Of a stretch of 64,000 nucleotides of DNA, positions 24,257 through 32,081 are shown piece by piece. Source of the DNA: Sphingopyxis indica. GTDB lineage: Bacteria; Pseudomonadota; Alphaproteobacteria; Sphingomonadales; Sphingomonadaceae. Every line of letters starts with the position of its first letter. Position 1 is the first letter of the stretch. The stretch lies in assembly GCF_900188185.1 (NCBI RefSeq), contig NZ_FZPA01000003.1, forward strand, positions 62,001 through 126,000, read 5' to 3'. Both the position numbers and the translations under genes were made by a program. The notes below the pieces were generated by a model, which did no database searches, was not told the DNA's origin, and saw only the letters and a program-made list of their open reading frames with translations.

Positions 24257-27169
24257 TTAATAGCGGAAGCGCACGCCGAGCGTGTAGCGACGCCCATAGT
24301 CGAACACGTCGAGCAGCTGGTTCGAGAAACGCCCGTGCGTGCTTTGCTGGTTGTTGTTGAGGTTCAGCGCTTCGGCAAAGACGCTGAAATTGTCGTTGAT
24401 ATCGTAGCTCGTGCTCAAATCGACCTGGAAGCTCGGGTCGACGAATGTCGGCTCGGCACCGAACGATCCCGTATTCTGATTCTGCCCGAACTGGAGCAGA
24501 TATTCGTCGCGCCAGTTGAGCGCTGCGCGGATCTGGAAGCCGTTCTTGTCATAAAAGCCGACGAAGTTCGCCGAATTGGCAAGCCCGGTGACCGCAAAGC
24601 CGGTCTGCGAGATGTCAAGCTCGTCATAGGGACGATTGGTATCGACGAAGGTCGCGTTGGCCTGGAAGCCGAAACCCGAATCGCCGAACACATGCTGCCA
24701 CGCAAGCTCGACGCCGCGCACCGTCGCATCGGGGCCGTTGATCTGCTGCGTGACGGCAAAGATTGCGGGCTGTCCGGTGGTCGGGTCGACGACGCCGTTG
24801 ATCGGCTGGGTGGTCACGCCGCCGACGATGAAGTTGCTGACATTCTTGAGGAAGGCGTTGACCGAGAAATAGGAGTTGCGCTGATAATACCATTCGGCGG
24901 CGATATCGAAATTATCCGCCAGATAGGGGCGCAAATCGGGATTGCCGCCGCTCGCGGTCAAGGCGCCGACACGCTGGCCCGACCCGACGTTGAGCACCGG
25001 GTTGAGCAGGTTGAGCGCCGGGCGGGTCAAGGTCCGCGACGCGCTCATGCGAAGCTGGAATTCGGGCGTGATTTCGAGCCGCGCATCAATGCTGGGCAGC
25101 AGATAGGAATAGTCGCTGCCGCGCTCGATCGGCTGCGTCGGACCGTAGGACACGGTGAGCAGCGTCGGGTCCGCAGTGCTCGTCGCGATCGAGACGGGAA
25201 GCCGCCCCTGCCCGATCGAGCGGAGATGAGTATTCTCGTTCCGCACGCCCGCGCTGAAGTGGAACGGCATGCCGGCAATTTCGGTGTTGAAATCGACCTT
25301 CATGAAAAGCGCCCATGTCCGCTCGCGTACATTGAGGACGCTGCCGGGATCGACCGCCTCGTCGAAGGTGCCCGTGAAGCCGTTGACCGAGCCATAGTTG
25401 AAACCCGGAATATTCTGCGTCTGCGGATTGCCGAGGCTCGTCAGATAATTCTGATAGTCGACAGGGCTGAACAGGAACACCGACGGCGGCAGGCTGCCGT
25501 TATAGCCCGGAATGAAGCCGTTGAGGCTGATGCTGCCCTGATAGAGCGAACCGGGCAGCGGCGCGATGCCGGTGTTGCGACCCGACGGGGCGCCATAGCC
25601 GGCATAGGCCTGCCAGAAATTGTTGGTGAAGGTGCTCTGGTTCAGGAAATCATAGGTGTCCTGATAATATTGCCCGCCGAACTTGACCGTCAGATCATCC
25701 TGTTCCCAGGTTCCCACCGCGCGGAACTGCCACAGTTCGTCGGTGTTGCGCTGGGTCTGGTTGACCGTGACGTGCGAGCCGATCAGCGCCTGATTGTCCC
25801 AGTCGGCGGCGCTGCCCGCGGGACCGAAATTGGCGATCGACGGAAAGGCCTTTTTGCTGTTGCCGTCGACGATGAACTGCAAATTGGTGCCGAGGTCGCC
25901 GCCATAGCCGATGTCGGCGTTGAGGCTGCCGATATTACCGCCGGGATTGCGCCAGCTCTTCGAATAGGCACCATCGAACTCGAAGTTCAGATTGTCGGTC
26001 GCGTCGAACTTGACGTTGAGGCCCGTCTGGTTGGTCTTGAGCACCTCGGTGTTCAGCGCCGAGGTGAAGTCGGTCGGGCTGCCGGCCTGGGTGAAATTGA
26101 CCGCCGTGCCATTTTCGTCGAGTTCGACATTGCGCAGGTCGGTCTGGTTGAACCAAACGCCGAAAGCGTAATTTTCCGACACCACCTTCTGGCGCGAGAA
26201 ATTATTGTCGAGCGTGACCATGATATTGTCGGACGGCTGCCATTGCAGCGCGAGCCGGGCGTCGATGCGCTCGTCCTTCACCCGCTGCTGCTCGGCACCA
26301 TATTGCTGGGGGAACCAGCCCGGGATAGTGCGCTGATCCGACGCGGGAACCGCGGGATCGACCGTTGCTGCGGTCGGCGAGCAGGTCGCCGCACTGCTGC
26401 CGGCGAGCTGGCACGGCGCGAAATTGCCGCCCGGCCAGCCGTTCACATAGACGCGGTTGGTGTCGGTGTCGCGCCGGGTGTAGATGACGTCGGCGAGGAT
26501 GCCGATGGTGTCGTCCCACGTATTGCTGATGAGCAGGCCCGCCGTCGGCACGATATCGTCGGCACGGTCCTGCATCGACCCCGATGCGGTCGCCGCGATG
26601 CGCAGGCCGGGATTGTCGAACGGCTTGGGGAACGCAATATCGACCGTCGCGCCGATGGCGCTGGCCGACAGGGCGACGTCGGGAGTCTTGAGGACGCTCA
26701 GCTGGCCGATGAAATCGACCCCGACGGTGCTGAAGTCGATCTGACGGCCGCCCGTCGCGGTCGAGATGCGCCGTCCGTCATAGAGCGTCGTGTTGAAGTC
26801 GCCGCCGAAGCCGCGAACGGTGATACCCGTCGGCTCGCCGCGCGACCCGCTGCGCTGGATCGACACGCCCGGAAGGCGCTGCAGCGACGCCGCGACGTTC
26901 GAGTCGGGGAATTTGCCGATATCCTCGGCCGAGATCACGTCGACAACGCCCGACGAGGTCCGCTTGACGTCGAGGTTGCGTTGAAGCGAGCCGCGCAGAC
27001 CGGTGACGACAATCGCTTCGTCGGTCACCTCGTCCGCGGCCGGCGCCTGGCTGTCCTGCGCCGCGGCCGGGGCCGCCCATGCGAGCGCCAGCGCGCTCGT
27101 GGCACAGCCCAGCGACAAGGTGATAACGCTACCAGAAGATTTCACACGCTTGGACGCGCTCAACATCAT
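24257..27169 (-). CDS. TonB-dependent outer-membrane receptor for oligosaccharides
   Basis: A 970-residue receptor. After the signal peptide (to about AAPAAAQ) comes a TonB-box-like segment DEAIVVTGLRGS, then a plug domain (VVDVISAEDIGKFPDSN, LQRLPGVSIQRS, ITVRGFGGDFNTTLYDG), then a 22-stranded barrel ending in the aromatic YTLGVRFRY needed for outer-membrane insertion. The length and plug phrases are typical of the large sugar-type receptors of sphingomonads, Caulobacter and Xanthomonas. It heads the unit receptor-halogenase-GH3-GntR and is divergent from SapC-cupin. A LacI-type operator lies 114 bases upstream. It is the only outer-membrane importer visible in the locus. Confidence 0.95.
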   Translation of the reverse strand: MMLSASKRVKSSGSVITLSLGCATSALALAWAAPAAAQDSQAPAADEVTDEAIVVTGLRGSLQRNLDVKRTSSGVVDVISAEDIGKFPDSNVAASLQRLPGVSIQRSGSRGEPTGITVRGFGGDFNTTLYDGRRISTATGGRQIDFSTVGVDFIGQLSVLKTPDVALSASAIGATVDIAFPKPFDNPGLRIAATASGSMQDRADDIVPTAGLLISNTWDDTIGILADVIYTRRDTDTNRVYVNGWPGGNFAPCQLAGSSAATCSPTAATVDPAVPASDQRTIPGWFPQQYGAEQQRVKDERIDARLALQWQPSDNIMVTLDNNFSRQKVVSENYAFGVWFNQTDLRNVELDENGTAVNFTQAGSPTDFTSALNTEVLKTNQTGLNVKFDATDNLNFEFDGAYSKSWRNPGGNIGSLNADIGYGGDLGTNLQFIVDGNSKKAFPSIANFGPAGSAADWDNQALIGSHVTVNQTQRNTDELWQFRAVGTWEQDDLTVKFGGQYYQDTYDFLNQSTFTNNFWQAYAGYGAPSGRNTGIAPLPGSLYQGSISLNGFIPGYNGSLPPSVFLFSPVDYQNYLTSLGNPQTQNIPGFNYGSVNGFTGTFDEAVDPGSVLNVRERTWALFMKVDFNTEIAGMPFHFSAGVRNENTHLRSIGQGRLPVSIATSTADPTLLTVSYGPTQPIERGSDYSYLLPSIDARLEITPEFQLRMSASRTLTRPALNLLNPVLNVGSGQRVGALTASGGNPDLRPYLADNFDIAAEWYYQRNSYFSVNAFLKNVSNFIVGGVTTQPINGVVDPTTGQPAIFAVTQQINGPDATVRGVELAWQHVFGDSGFGFQANATFVDTNRPYDELDISQTGFAVTGLANSANFVGFYDKNGFQIRAALNWRDEYLLQFGQNQNTGSFGAEPTFVDPSFQVDLSTSYDINDNFSVFAEALNLNNNQQSTHGRFSNQLLDVFDYGRRYTLGVRFRY

Positions 27170-27282
27170 GCCTCTCCCTCTTTCGTTGCCCCACTTCGAT
27201 CAGGGCTAACTTTTCCAACGATTCGATCCGGCCGATTCCGGTCCCGAGTCGGGGCGCGAGAATCCGCTGGCCATGTCGCATT

Positions 27283-27296
27283 AGGTAGCGCTATCA
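27283..27296. promoter_or_regulatory. LacI-type operator between the TonB receptor and sapC
   Basis: AGGTAGCGCTATCA, a near-palindrome with the same GTAGCGCTA core as the sites at 7609 and 14968. It lies 114 bases before the receptor start and 114 bases before the sapC start, so one repressor could govern both transcripts. Confidence 0.7.
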
Positions 27297-27355
27297 TAAT
27301 CGCGATCGCAGGCGATGCAAGTTTTTGTCGGAGTTACCGGTAAATATTTGCGTTG

Positions 27356-27369
27356 GGATGGCGCCATCC
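27356..27369. promoter_or_regulatory. Second palindrome upstream of sapC
   Basis: GGATGGCGCCATCC is a perfect 14-bp palindrome with a central CG, 41 bases before the sapC ATG. It differs from the three LacI-type sites in its inner bases, so it may bind a second regulator or be a weak variant. Confidence 0.4.
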
Positions 27370-27409
27370 ATTAGAAAACAGGCGCATTTGATCGGGGAGG
27401 AGAGGAAAT

Positions 27410-28087
27410 ATGTTGGAGTTTTTGGATCCCCGGGCGCATGGCGCCTTGAGCGTGAACACCCGCAATGCCGCGCGGCGCAATTTCGTCCAGCTCGTCGCCG
27501 CCGAGTTTCTCGCGGCGATGCACGACTATCCGATCCTGTTCACCAAACATCCCGAGACGGGGGCCTTTTATGCCGGGGCGATCATGGGGCTGGAGCCCGG
27601 CGAGAATCTGCTCGCCGAAGAGGGCCTGCTTCCCGGCTACCGCCCAGCCGACCTGGTGCGGCAGGGCTTTTTCGTGGTCGACGACAAGATTGCGATCGAC
27701 CGCGACGATGCCATTTTCGACCGCGCGGGCGAGGCGCTGTTCGACGCGGACGGCGAACCGAGCGAGAGGCTGGGCCGCATCCGGCACGCGGTGCAGACGC
27801 TCCACCACGGGCTCCCCGAAACCGAGGCGATCATCGCGCGCTTCCTCGCCCATCGGCTGATCGAGCCGATCGACATCACGCTCGATTTCGACGACGGAGG
27901 CCGGCTGCGGCTCGACGGCCTTTATTCGGTCAGCCTCGACGCGCTGCACGCGCTGCCCGACGATGCCGCGCTCGACCTGTTTCGCCGCGGCGACCTGCAG
28001 ATTGCCTATGCGCAATCGGCCTCGGTCCAGCACATCCGGCGGCTCGCGCGTATCCGCAACGATCGCCTTTGCGCCGCGCTGGCATGA
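27410..28087 (+). CDS. SapC family protein
   Basis: A 225-residue protein of the SapC family (PF07277), recognised by NTRNAARRNFVQL near the N-terminus, YPILFTKHPETGAFYAG, and the C-terminal block LDGLYSVSLDALHALPD followed by DLQIAYAQSASVQHIRRL. It has no signal peptide or membrane span. The name comes from an S-layer-related gene in Campylobacter, but the family's function in sphingomonads is unknown; it recurs beside TonB receptors, halogenases and cupins. GGGGAGGAGAGG supplies a very strong ribosome site. Its stop overlaps the cupin start by four bases (ATGA), so the two products are made together. Confidence 0.85.
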   Translation: MLEFLDPRAHGALSVNTRNAARRNFVQLVAAEFLAAMHDYPILFTKHPETGAFYAGAIMGLEPGENLLAEEGLLPGYRPADLVRQGFFVVDDKIAIDRDDAIFDRAGEALFDADGEPSERLGRIRHAVQTLHHGLPETEAIIARFLAHRLIEPIDITLDFDDGGRLRLDGLYSVSLDALHALPDDAALDLFRRGDLQIAYAQSASVQHIRRLARIRNDRLCAALA

Positions 28088-29088
28088 GCGGGGCGATCGC
28101 CGCAGCGGACGCCGAAGCGCTCGCCGATGCCGAGGCGTTTCGCGAACGGGTGATGGTGCCGGCCCGTCCCGTGCTGCTGCGCGGGGCGGCGCGCAACTGG
28201 CCGCTGCTGGAGGGCGGCGCGAACGGCGTCGTCGATACGCTGCACCGCTTCGATGCCGGGCGCGAGGCCGAGATTTTCGTCGGGCAGGCGGCGATCGAGG
28301 GGCGCTATTATTATGACGCGGCGCTGACGGGCTTCAATTTCGTGCGCGAGGAACTCGCGACGCGCGAGGGGTTGCGGCGCATCGCCGGGTCGGCGGCGGG
28401 GCCGGACGGCGAAACGCTCTATATGGGATCGCTCCCCTCGGAACGCTATTTCCCCGGCATCGAGCGGCTGACGCCCCTGCTTTTTCTTCCCGATACGGTG
28501 CTGCCGCGCATCTGGATCGGCCATGCGTCGAACGTCGCCTGCCATTATGACATGATGGACAATGTCGCCTGCGTCGCGGCGGGCCGCCGCCGCTTCACCC
28601 TGTTCCCGCCGTCGGCGATCGGCGATCTTTACGTCGGCCCGATCGACCGCACCCTCGCGGGGCAGCCGGTCGGGCTCGCGGTCGACAGCGCGCCCGGCGA
28701 TCCGCGCTACCCGCGCTTCGAGACGCGGCGGCAGGACGCGCTGGTCGTCGAACTCGAGGCCGGCGACGCGATCTACATACCCAAGCTGTGGTGGCACAAG
28801 GTCGAGGCGCTGGACGCGCTCAACATTTTGGTCAACTTCTGGTGGGACGGCTTCGCCGCGGGCCCCGACAGGCCGTGGGCCGCGATGCTGCTCGCGATGA
28901 TCGCGATCGCCGAGCGCCCCGAGGCCGAGCGCGCCGCGTGGCGCGCCTGGTTCGATCATTATGTCTTTCGGCCGGGCGGCCATCCGCTCGCCTTTCTGCC
29001 CGAGGAGCAGCACGGCATTCTGGGCCCGCTCGCCGACGGCAATTACCGGCGCATCCGCGCGGCGGCGATGCAGATGTTGCGCGGCTGA
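28084..29088 (+). CDS. Cupin_8/JmjC-like Fe(II)/2-oxoglutarate oxygenase
   Basis: A 334-residue protein of the cupin_8 family (PF13621). The iron-binding triad is complete: H154 and D156 in CHYDMMDNV and H238 in YIPKLWWHKVEA. PARPVLLRGAARNWP near residue 26 is the usual opening strand, and RRRFTLFPPSA follows the first motif. Relatives such as FIH hydroxylate protein side chains, so modification of a protein or peptide is plausible, though the target is unknown. The ATG at 28084 overlaps the SapC stop; the longer open frame upstream is a shadow of SapC. The pair is divergent from the receptor operon. Confidence 0.85.
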   Translation: MSGAIAAADAEALADAEAFRERVMVPARPVLLRGAARNWPLLEGGANGVVDTLHRFDAGREAEIFVGQAAIEGRYYYDAALTGFNFVREELATREGLRRIAGSAAGPDGETLYMGSLPSERYFPGIERLTPLLFLPDTVLPRIWIGHASNVACHYDMMDNVACVAAGRRRFTLFPPSAIGDLYVGPIDRTLAGQPVGLAVDSAPGDPRYPRFETRRQDALVVELEAGDAIYIPKLWWHKVEALDALNILVNFWWDGFAAGPDRPWAAMLLAMIAIAERPEAERAAWRAWFDHYVFRPGGHPLAFLPEEQHGILGPLADGNYRRIRAAAMQMLRG

Positions 29089-29215
29089 CCGGTTATGCGC
29101 CCTTTGCCTGCCGGGCCGCGGCCCGCCCCTGCGACAGAGTTGCGCCGGGGGCAAGGCATGAGCAGCCCGTTCGTGCACATCGACGTCCACCGGCTGGCCG
29201 CCCGAACGGAGGCAC

Positions 29216-29290
29216 TGGCTGGGGCGGCAGGATTCGAACCTGCGCATGGCGGTACCAAAAACCGCTGCCTTACCGCTTGGCTACGCCCCA
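29216..29290 (-). tRNA. tRNA-Gln, anticodon TTG
   Basis: A 75-base cloverleaf on the minus strand. The acceptor TGGGGCG pairs with CGCCCCA, the anticodon stem GCGGT/ACCGC encloses loop TTTTGGT with anticodon TTG, the T-arm reads CAGGTTCGAATCCTG, and CCA is encoded. The 3' end faces left, toward the glycan locus, a common insertion point for genomic islands. Confidence 0.95.
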
Positions 29291-29362
29291 AGTCGCCGGT
29301 GCGAGCGCGCTCCTATACGCGCCGCCCCGGATTGGCAAGGCGCAGCTTGGGCCGCGATCCGG

Positions 29363-30448
29363 TTAAAGCCGCGTGACCCAGCCGTGCGGATCGGCGGCGC
29401 GGCCGCGCTGGATGTCGACGAGCCTGTTCTTGAGCATCGCCGTCACCTGCCCCGGCCCGCCAGCGCCGATGGTGAAGCTGGTGTCGCCGCGCGTCACCTT
29501 GCCCACGGGCGTCACGACCGCAGCGGTGCCGCAGGCGAAACTTTCGGTCAGGCGCCCGCTTTCCGCATCGGCCTGCCACTGGTCGATCGCATAGCGTTCC
29601 TCGCGCACCGCCAGCCCCGCGTCCTTCGCCAGCGTGATGATCGCGTCGCGGGTGATGCCGGGCAGGATCGTGCCGGTCAGCGGCGGGGTGACGATGCTGC
29701 CGTCCTCGAAAACGAAAAACATGTTCATCCCGCCCAGTTCCTCGATCCAGCGATGCTCGGCGGCGTCGAGGAAGACGACCTGGTCGTGCCCCTTGGCGAT
29801 CGCTTCCTGCTGCGCGATCAGGCTCGCGGCATAGTTGCCGCCGCATTTGGCGGCGCCGGTGCCGCCCGGCGCGGCGCGCGTATAATCCTCCGACACCCAG
29901 AGCGACACCGCGGGGGCACCCGACTTGAAATAATTGCCGACCGGCGAGGCGATGACGAGGAAATGATATTCGGCCGCGGGCTTCACGCCGAGGAACACCT
30001 CGCTCGCATACATGAAGGGGCGCAGATAGAGCGCCCCGCCCTGAACCTGCGGGAACCAGCCGGCGTCGGCGGCGACGATCTCCTTGACCGCGGCGACGAA
30101 CAGCTCCTCGGGCAGTTCGGCCATCGCCATGCGGCGCGCGCTGGCGTTGAAGCGGGCGGCATTGGCCTCGACCCGGAACAGCGCCATCGACCCGTCGTCG
30201 AGGCGATAGGCCTTCAATCCTTCGAAGATTTCCTGCGCATAGTGCAGCACCGCGGTCGCGGGATCGAGCGACAGCGGCCCGCGCGGCATCACCTGCGCAT
30301 CGTGCCAGCCCCTGCCTTCGCTATAGCGGATCGAGACCATATGGTCGGTGAAGACGCGCCCGAACGCTGGGTCCGCGGTCGCCGCCGCGCGTACGTCGTC
30401 GGCCGTCGGATTGGGATGCGGCAGACGGGCGAAAGCGGGAGCGGACAT
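29363..30448 (-). CDS. ilvE: Branched-chain amino acid aminotransferase
   Basis: A 361-residue class IV PLP aminotransferase of the longer BCAT type. It transfers the amino group between glutamate and the keto acids of valine, leucine and isoleucine in the cytoplasm. Features are LHYAQEIFEGLKAYR, RMAMAELPEE, YLRPFMYASE, the PLP lysine K201 in GTGAAKCGGNYAAS, and GGMNMFFVF near the C-terminal half. The start at MSAPAFARLP was chosen because it matches the family N-terminus and has AAGG eight bases upstream; a longer frame with poor signals exists. It is divergent from the MarR gene. Confidence 0.95.
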   Translation of the reverse strand: MSAPAFARLPHPNPTADDVRAAATADPAFGRVFTDHMVSIRYSEGRGWHDAQVMPRGPLSLDPATAVLHYAQEIFEGLKAYRLDDGSMALFRVEANAARFNASARRMAMAELPEELFVAAVKEIVAADAGWFPQVQGGALYLRPFMYASEVFLGVKPAAEYHFLVIASPVGNYFKSGAPAVSLWVSEDYTRAAPGGTGAAKCGGNYAASLIAQQEAIAKGHDQVVFLDAAEHRWIEELGGMNMFFVFEDGSIVTPPLTGTILPGITRDAIITLAKDAGLAVREERYAIDQWQADAESGRLTESFACGTAAVVTPVGKVTRGDTSFTIGAGGPGQVTAMLKNRLVDIQRGRAADPHGWVTRL

Positions 30449-30538
30449 GGACGAGACCTTGCAGTTGGGGGCGCCGGCCGGAATTGGCCGGTGCGCGCCT
30501 CTTGCCAAAGCCGGGCGCGCGGCGCAACGGTAGTCGCC

Positions 30539-31051
30539 ATGGCCGAAGAAAATTTTCTTTCACAAGTCCCCGCCGCATCTGCCCTTTTCTTGCGCGAGGC
30601 AGAGGTCCGCCGCGGCATCGAATATCTGTTCTTCGGCCACGCCGCGCTGTGGCGCACGATCGACGCGCGGCTCGCGGAAAATAGCCTCGGACGCGCGCAT
30701 TACCGGGCGCTCTATTTCATCGCGCGCGCACCGGGGCTGACGATTTCGGACCTGCTCGCCCTGCTCGGGATCACCAAGCAGTCGCTCGGGCGCGTCGTCA
30801 AGGAACTCGAAGCGCGCGACCTCCTGACGACCCGGCCGGGCAATCGCGACCGGCGGCAGAAGGAATTGCGCCTGACCAGCGCCGGCCGCCAGATCGAAGG
30901 CGCGATCTTCACCCTGCTGCGCGACGCGATGAGCCGCGCCTATACGCACGCCGGTCAGGCGGCGGTGACCGGCTTCTGGCAGGTCAACGAAGCGCTGCTG
31001 CCGCCGGGGGACCGCGGGCGGGTCGCGCGGCTGGGACGCGAGGGGGGTTAG
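30539..31051 (+). CDS. MarR-family transcriptional regulator
   Basis: A 170-residue winged-helix regulator. The core reads LGRAHYRALYFIARAPGLT, ISDLLALLGITKQSLGRVV as the recognition helix, and LTTRPGNRDRRQKELRLT as the wing, all MarR signatures. Helices at each end would form the dimer interface. It is transcribed away from ilvE with 90 bases between the starts, so it may control ilvE or itself. I saw no clear operator palindrome there. The ligand is unknown. A palindromic repeat follows downstream. Confidence 0.85.
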   Translation: MAEENFLSQVPAASALFLREAEVRRGIEYLFFGHAALWRTIDARLAENSLGRAHYRALYFIARAPGLTISDLLALLGITKQSLGRVVKELEARDLLTTRPGNRDRRQKELRLTSAGRQIEGAIFTLLRDAMSRAYTHAGQAAVTGFWQVNEALLPPGDRGRVARLGREGG

Positions 31052-31078
31052 AGTCTGTCCTGATCAGCCGGATTGAAG

Positions 31079-31198
31079 CCCGTTCGTCCTGAGGAGGGGC
31101 TGAGCTTGTCGAAGCCCCGTCTCGAAGGACCAGACGCGGCGCATGGTCCTTCGAGACGCCATTTCGACTGGGCTCAATGGCTCCTCAGGACGAACGGG
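31079..31198. repeat. Intergenic inverted repeat, family A, copy 1
   Basis: Perfect 18-bp outer arms CCCGTTCGTCCTGAGGAG (31079-31096) and its complement (31181-31198) enclose a second hairpin, GTCTCGAAGGACCA (31119-31132) with its complement (31144-31157). It lies between the MarR and proC genes. A diverged copy is at 55364. Confidence 0.85.
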
Positions 31199-31227
31199 GG
31201 GCTTTGAATCCACCTCAACAGGACAGA

Positions 31228-32058
31228 CTACCCCTCGCCCCTCGCCAGATCGGCGAGTTCGCGGCCGCGGTCGCGGGCGGCGCGCAGCACGTTGGTCATC
31301 AGCGCGACGAGCTGTCCGTCGGCGTCGAGGACGTCGAGACCGGCCTGCGTCGTGCCGCCCTTGCTCGCGACCTGCGCGATCAGCGTGCCCGGCTTTTCGC
31401 CGCTTTCGGACAGAAGCGCAGTCGCGCCGCCGAAGGTCGCATTGGCGAGCTTGAGCGCCTCCTCTGACGACAGGCCGAGGCGTTCGCCCGCCGCGGCATA
31501 GGATTCGATCAGGCGGAAGACGAAGGCGGGGCCGCTGCCGGTGAAGGCGGTGACCAGGTCCATCGTCATATCGTCGTCCAGCGCGACGACCTCGCCGAGC
31601 GCGTCGAGCAACGCCGCGATCATCGCGCGATCGGGCGCGCCGAGGCTCGCCACTGCCGAGACGCCCGCGCCGATCCGCGCCGCGAGATTGGGAAGGATGC
31701 GCACCTGTGCCCTGGCATCAGGGAAACGCGCGGCGAGATCGGCGAGCGAAACGCCCGCGAGGATCGAAAGCAGCGTCACCTCGCCGGTTACCATCGGCGC
31801 CAGTTCCTCCGCCACCTCGCCGAGCTGCTGCGGCTTCATGCCGAGCATGATCCAGTCGGCGGTGCCGCCGGCGGCCTGCCATTCGGCGAGCGAGGCGTAT
31901 TGCGCAACCCCAGCGCGCGGCGAGGCCGCGGGATCGACGATCGCGACCCGCGCCGGGTCGAGTCCCGCGCCGAGCCAGCGGTCGAGCATCGCGCCCGCCA
32001 TATTGCCGCATCCGACCAGCAGCATCCGGCCGGCGAAACTCCCCACTTTATTCGTCAT
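31228..32058 (-). CDS. proC: Pyrroline-5-carboxylate reductase
   Basis: A 276-residue NAD(P)H-dependent enzyme that makes L-proline from pyrroline-5-carboxylate. The Rossmann loop is MLLVGCGNMAGAM near the N-terminus, GMKPQQ follows the third strand, and the C-terminal dimer domain carries the signature TAFTGSGPAFVFRLIE, then QVASKGGTTQAGL. The ATG at 32058 was preferred over a GTG one codon upstream. It follows phoK by 23 bases on the same strand, though a metabolic link is not evident. Confidence 0.95.
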   Translation of the reverse strand: MTNKVGSFAGRMLLVGCGNMAGAMLDRWLGAGLDPARVAIVDPAASPRAGVAQYASLAEWQAAGGTADWIMLGMKPQQLGEVAEELAPMVTGEVTLLSILAGVSLADLAARFPDARAQVRILPNLAARIGAGVSAVASLGAPDRAMIAALLDALGEVVALDDDMTMDLVTAFTGSGPAFVFRLIESYAAAGERLGLSSEEALKLANATFGGATALLSESGEKPGTLIAQVASKGGTTQAGLDVLDADGQLVALMTNVLRAARDRGRELADLARGEG

Positions 32059-32081
32059 CACCCTGTTCTTTTCTCTTCCTG

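Noticed and set aside
19732..27343. Very long open frames (over 1000 codons) on the plus strand opposite GH3 and the TonB receptor
   Set aside because: They are antisense shadows of high-GC genes: Arg/Ala-rich, no recognisable domains and no ribosome sites, while the minus-strand frames carry complete families.
1..29215. Integrase, transposase or plasmid genes showing recent mobility of the glycan locus
   Set aside because: None was found; the island idea rests only on the tRNA position, repeat distribution and the transporter remnant.
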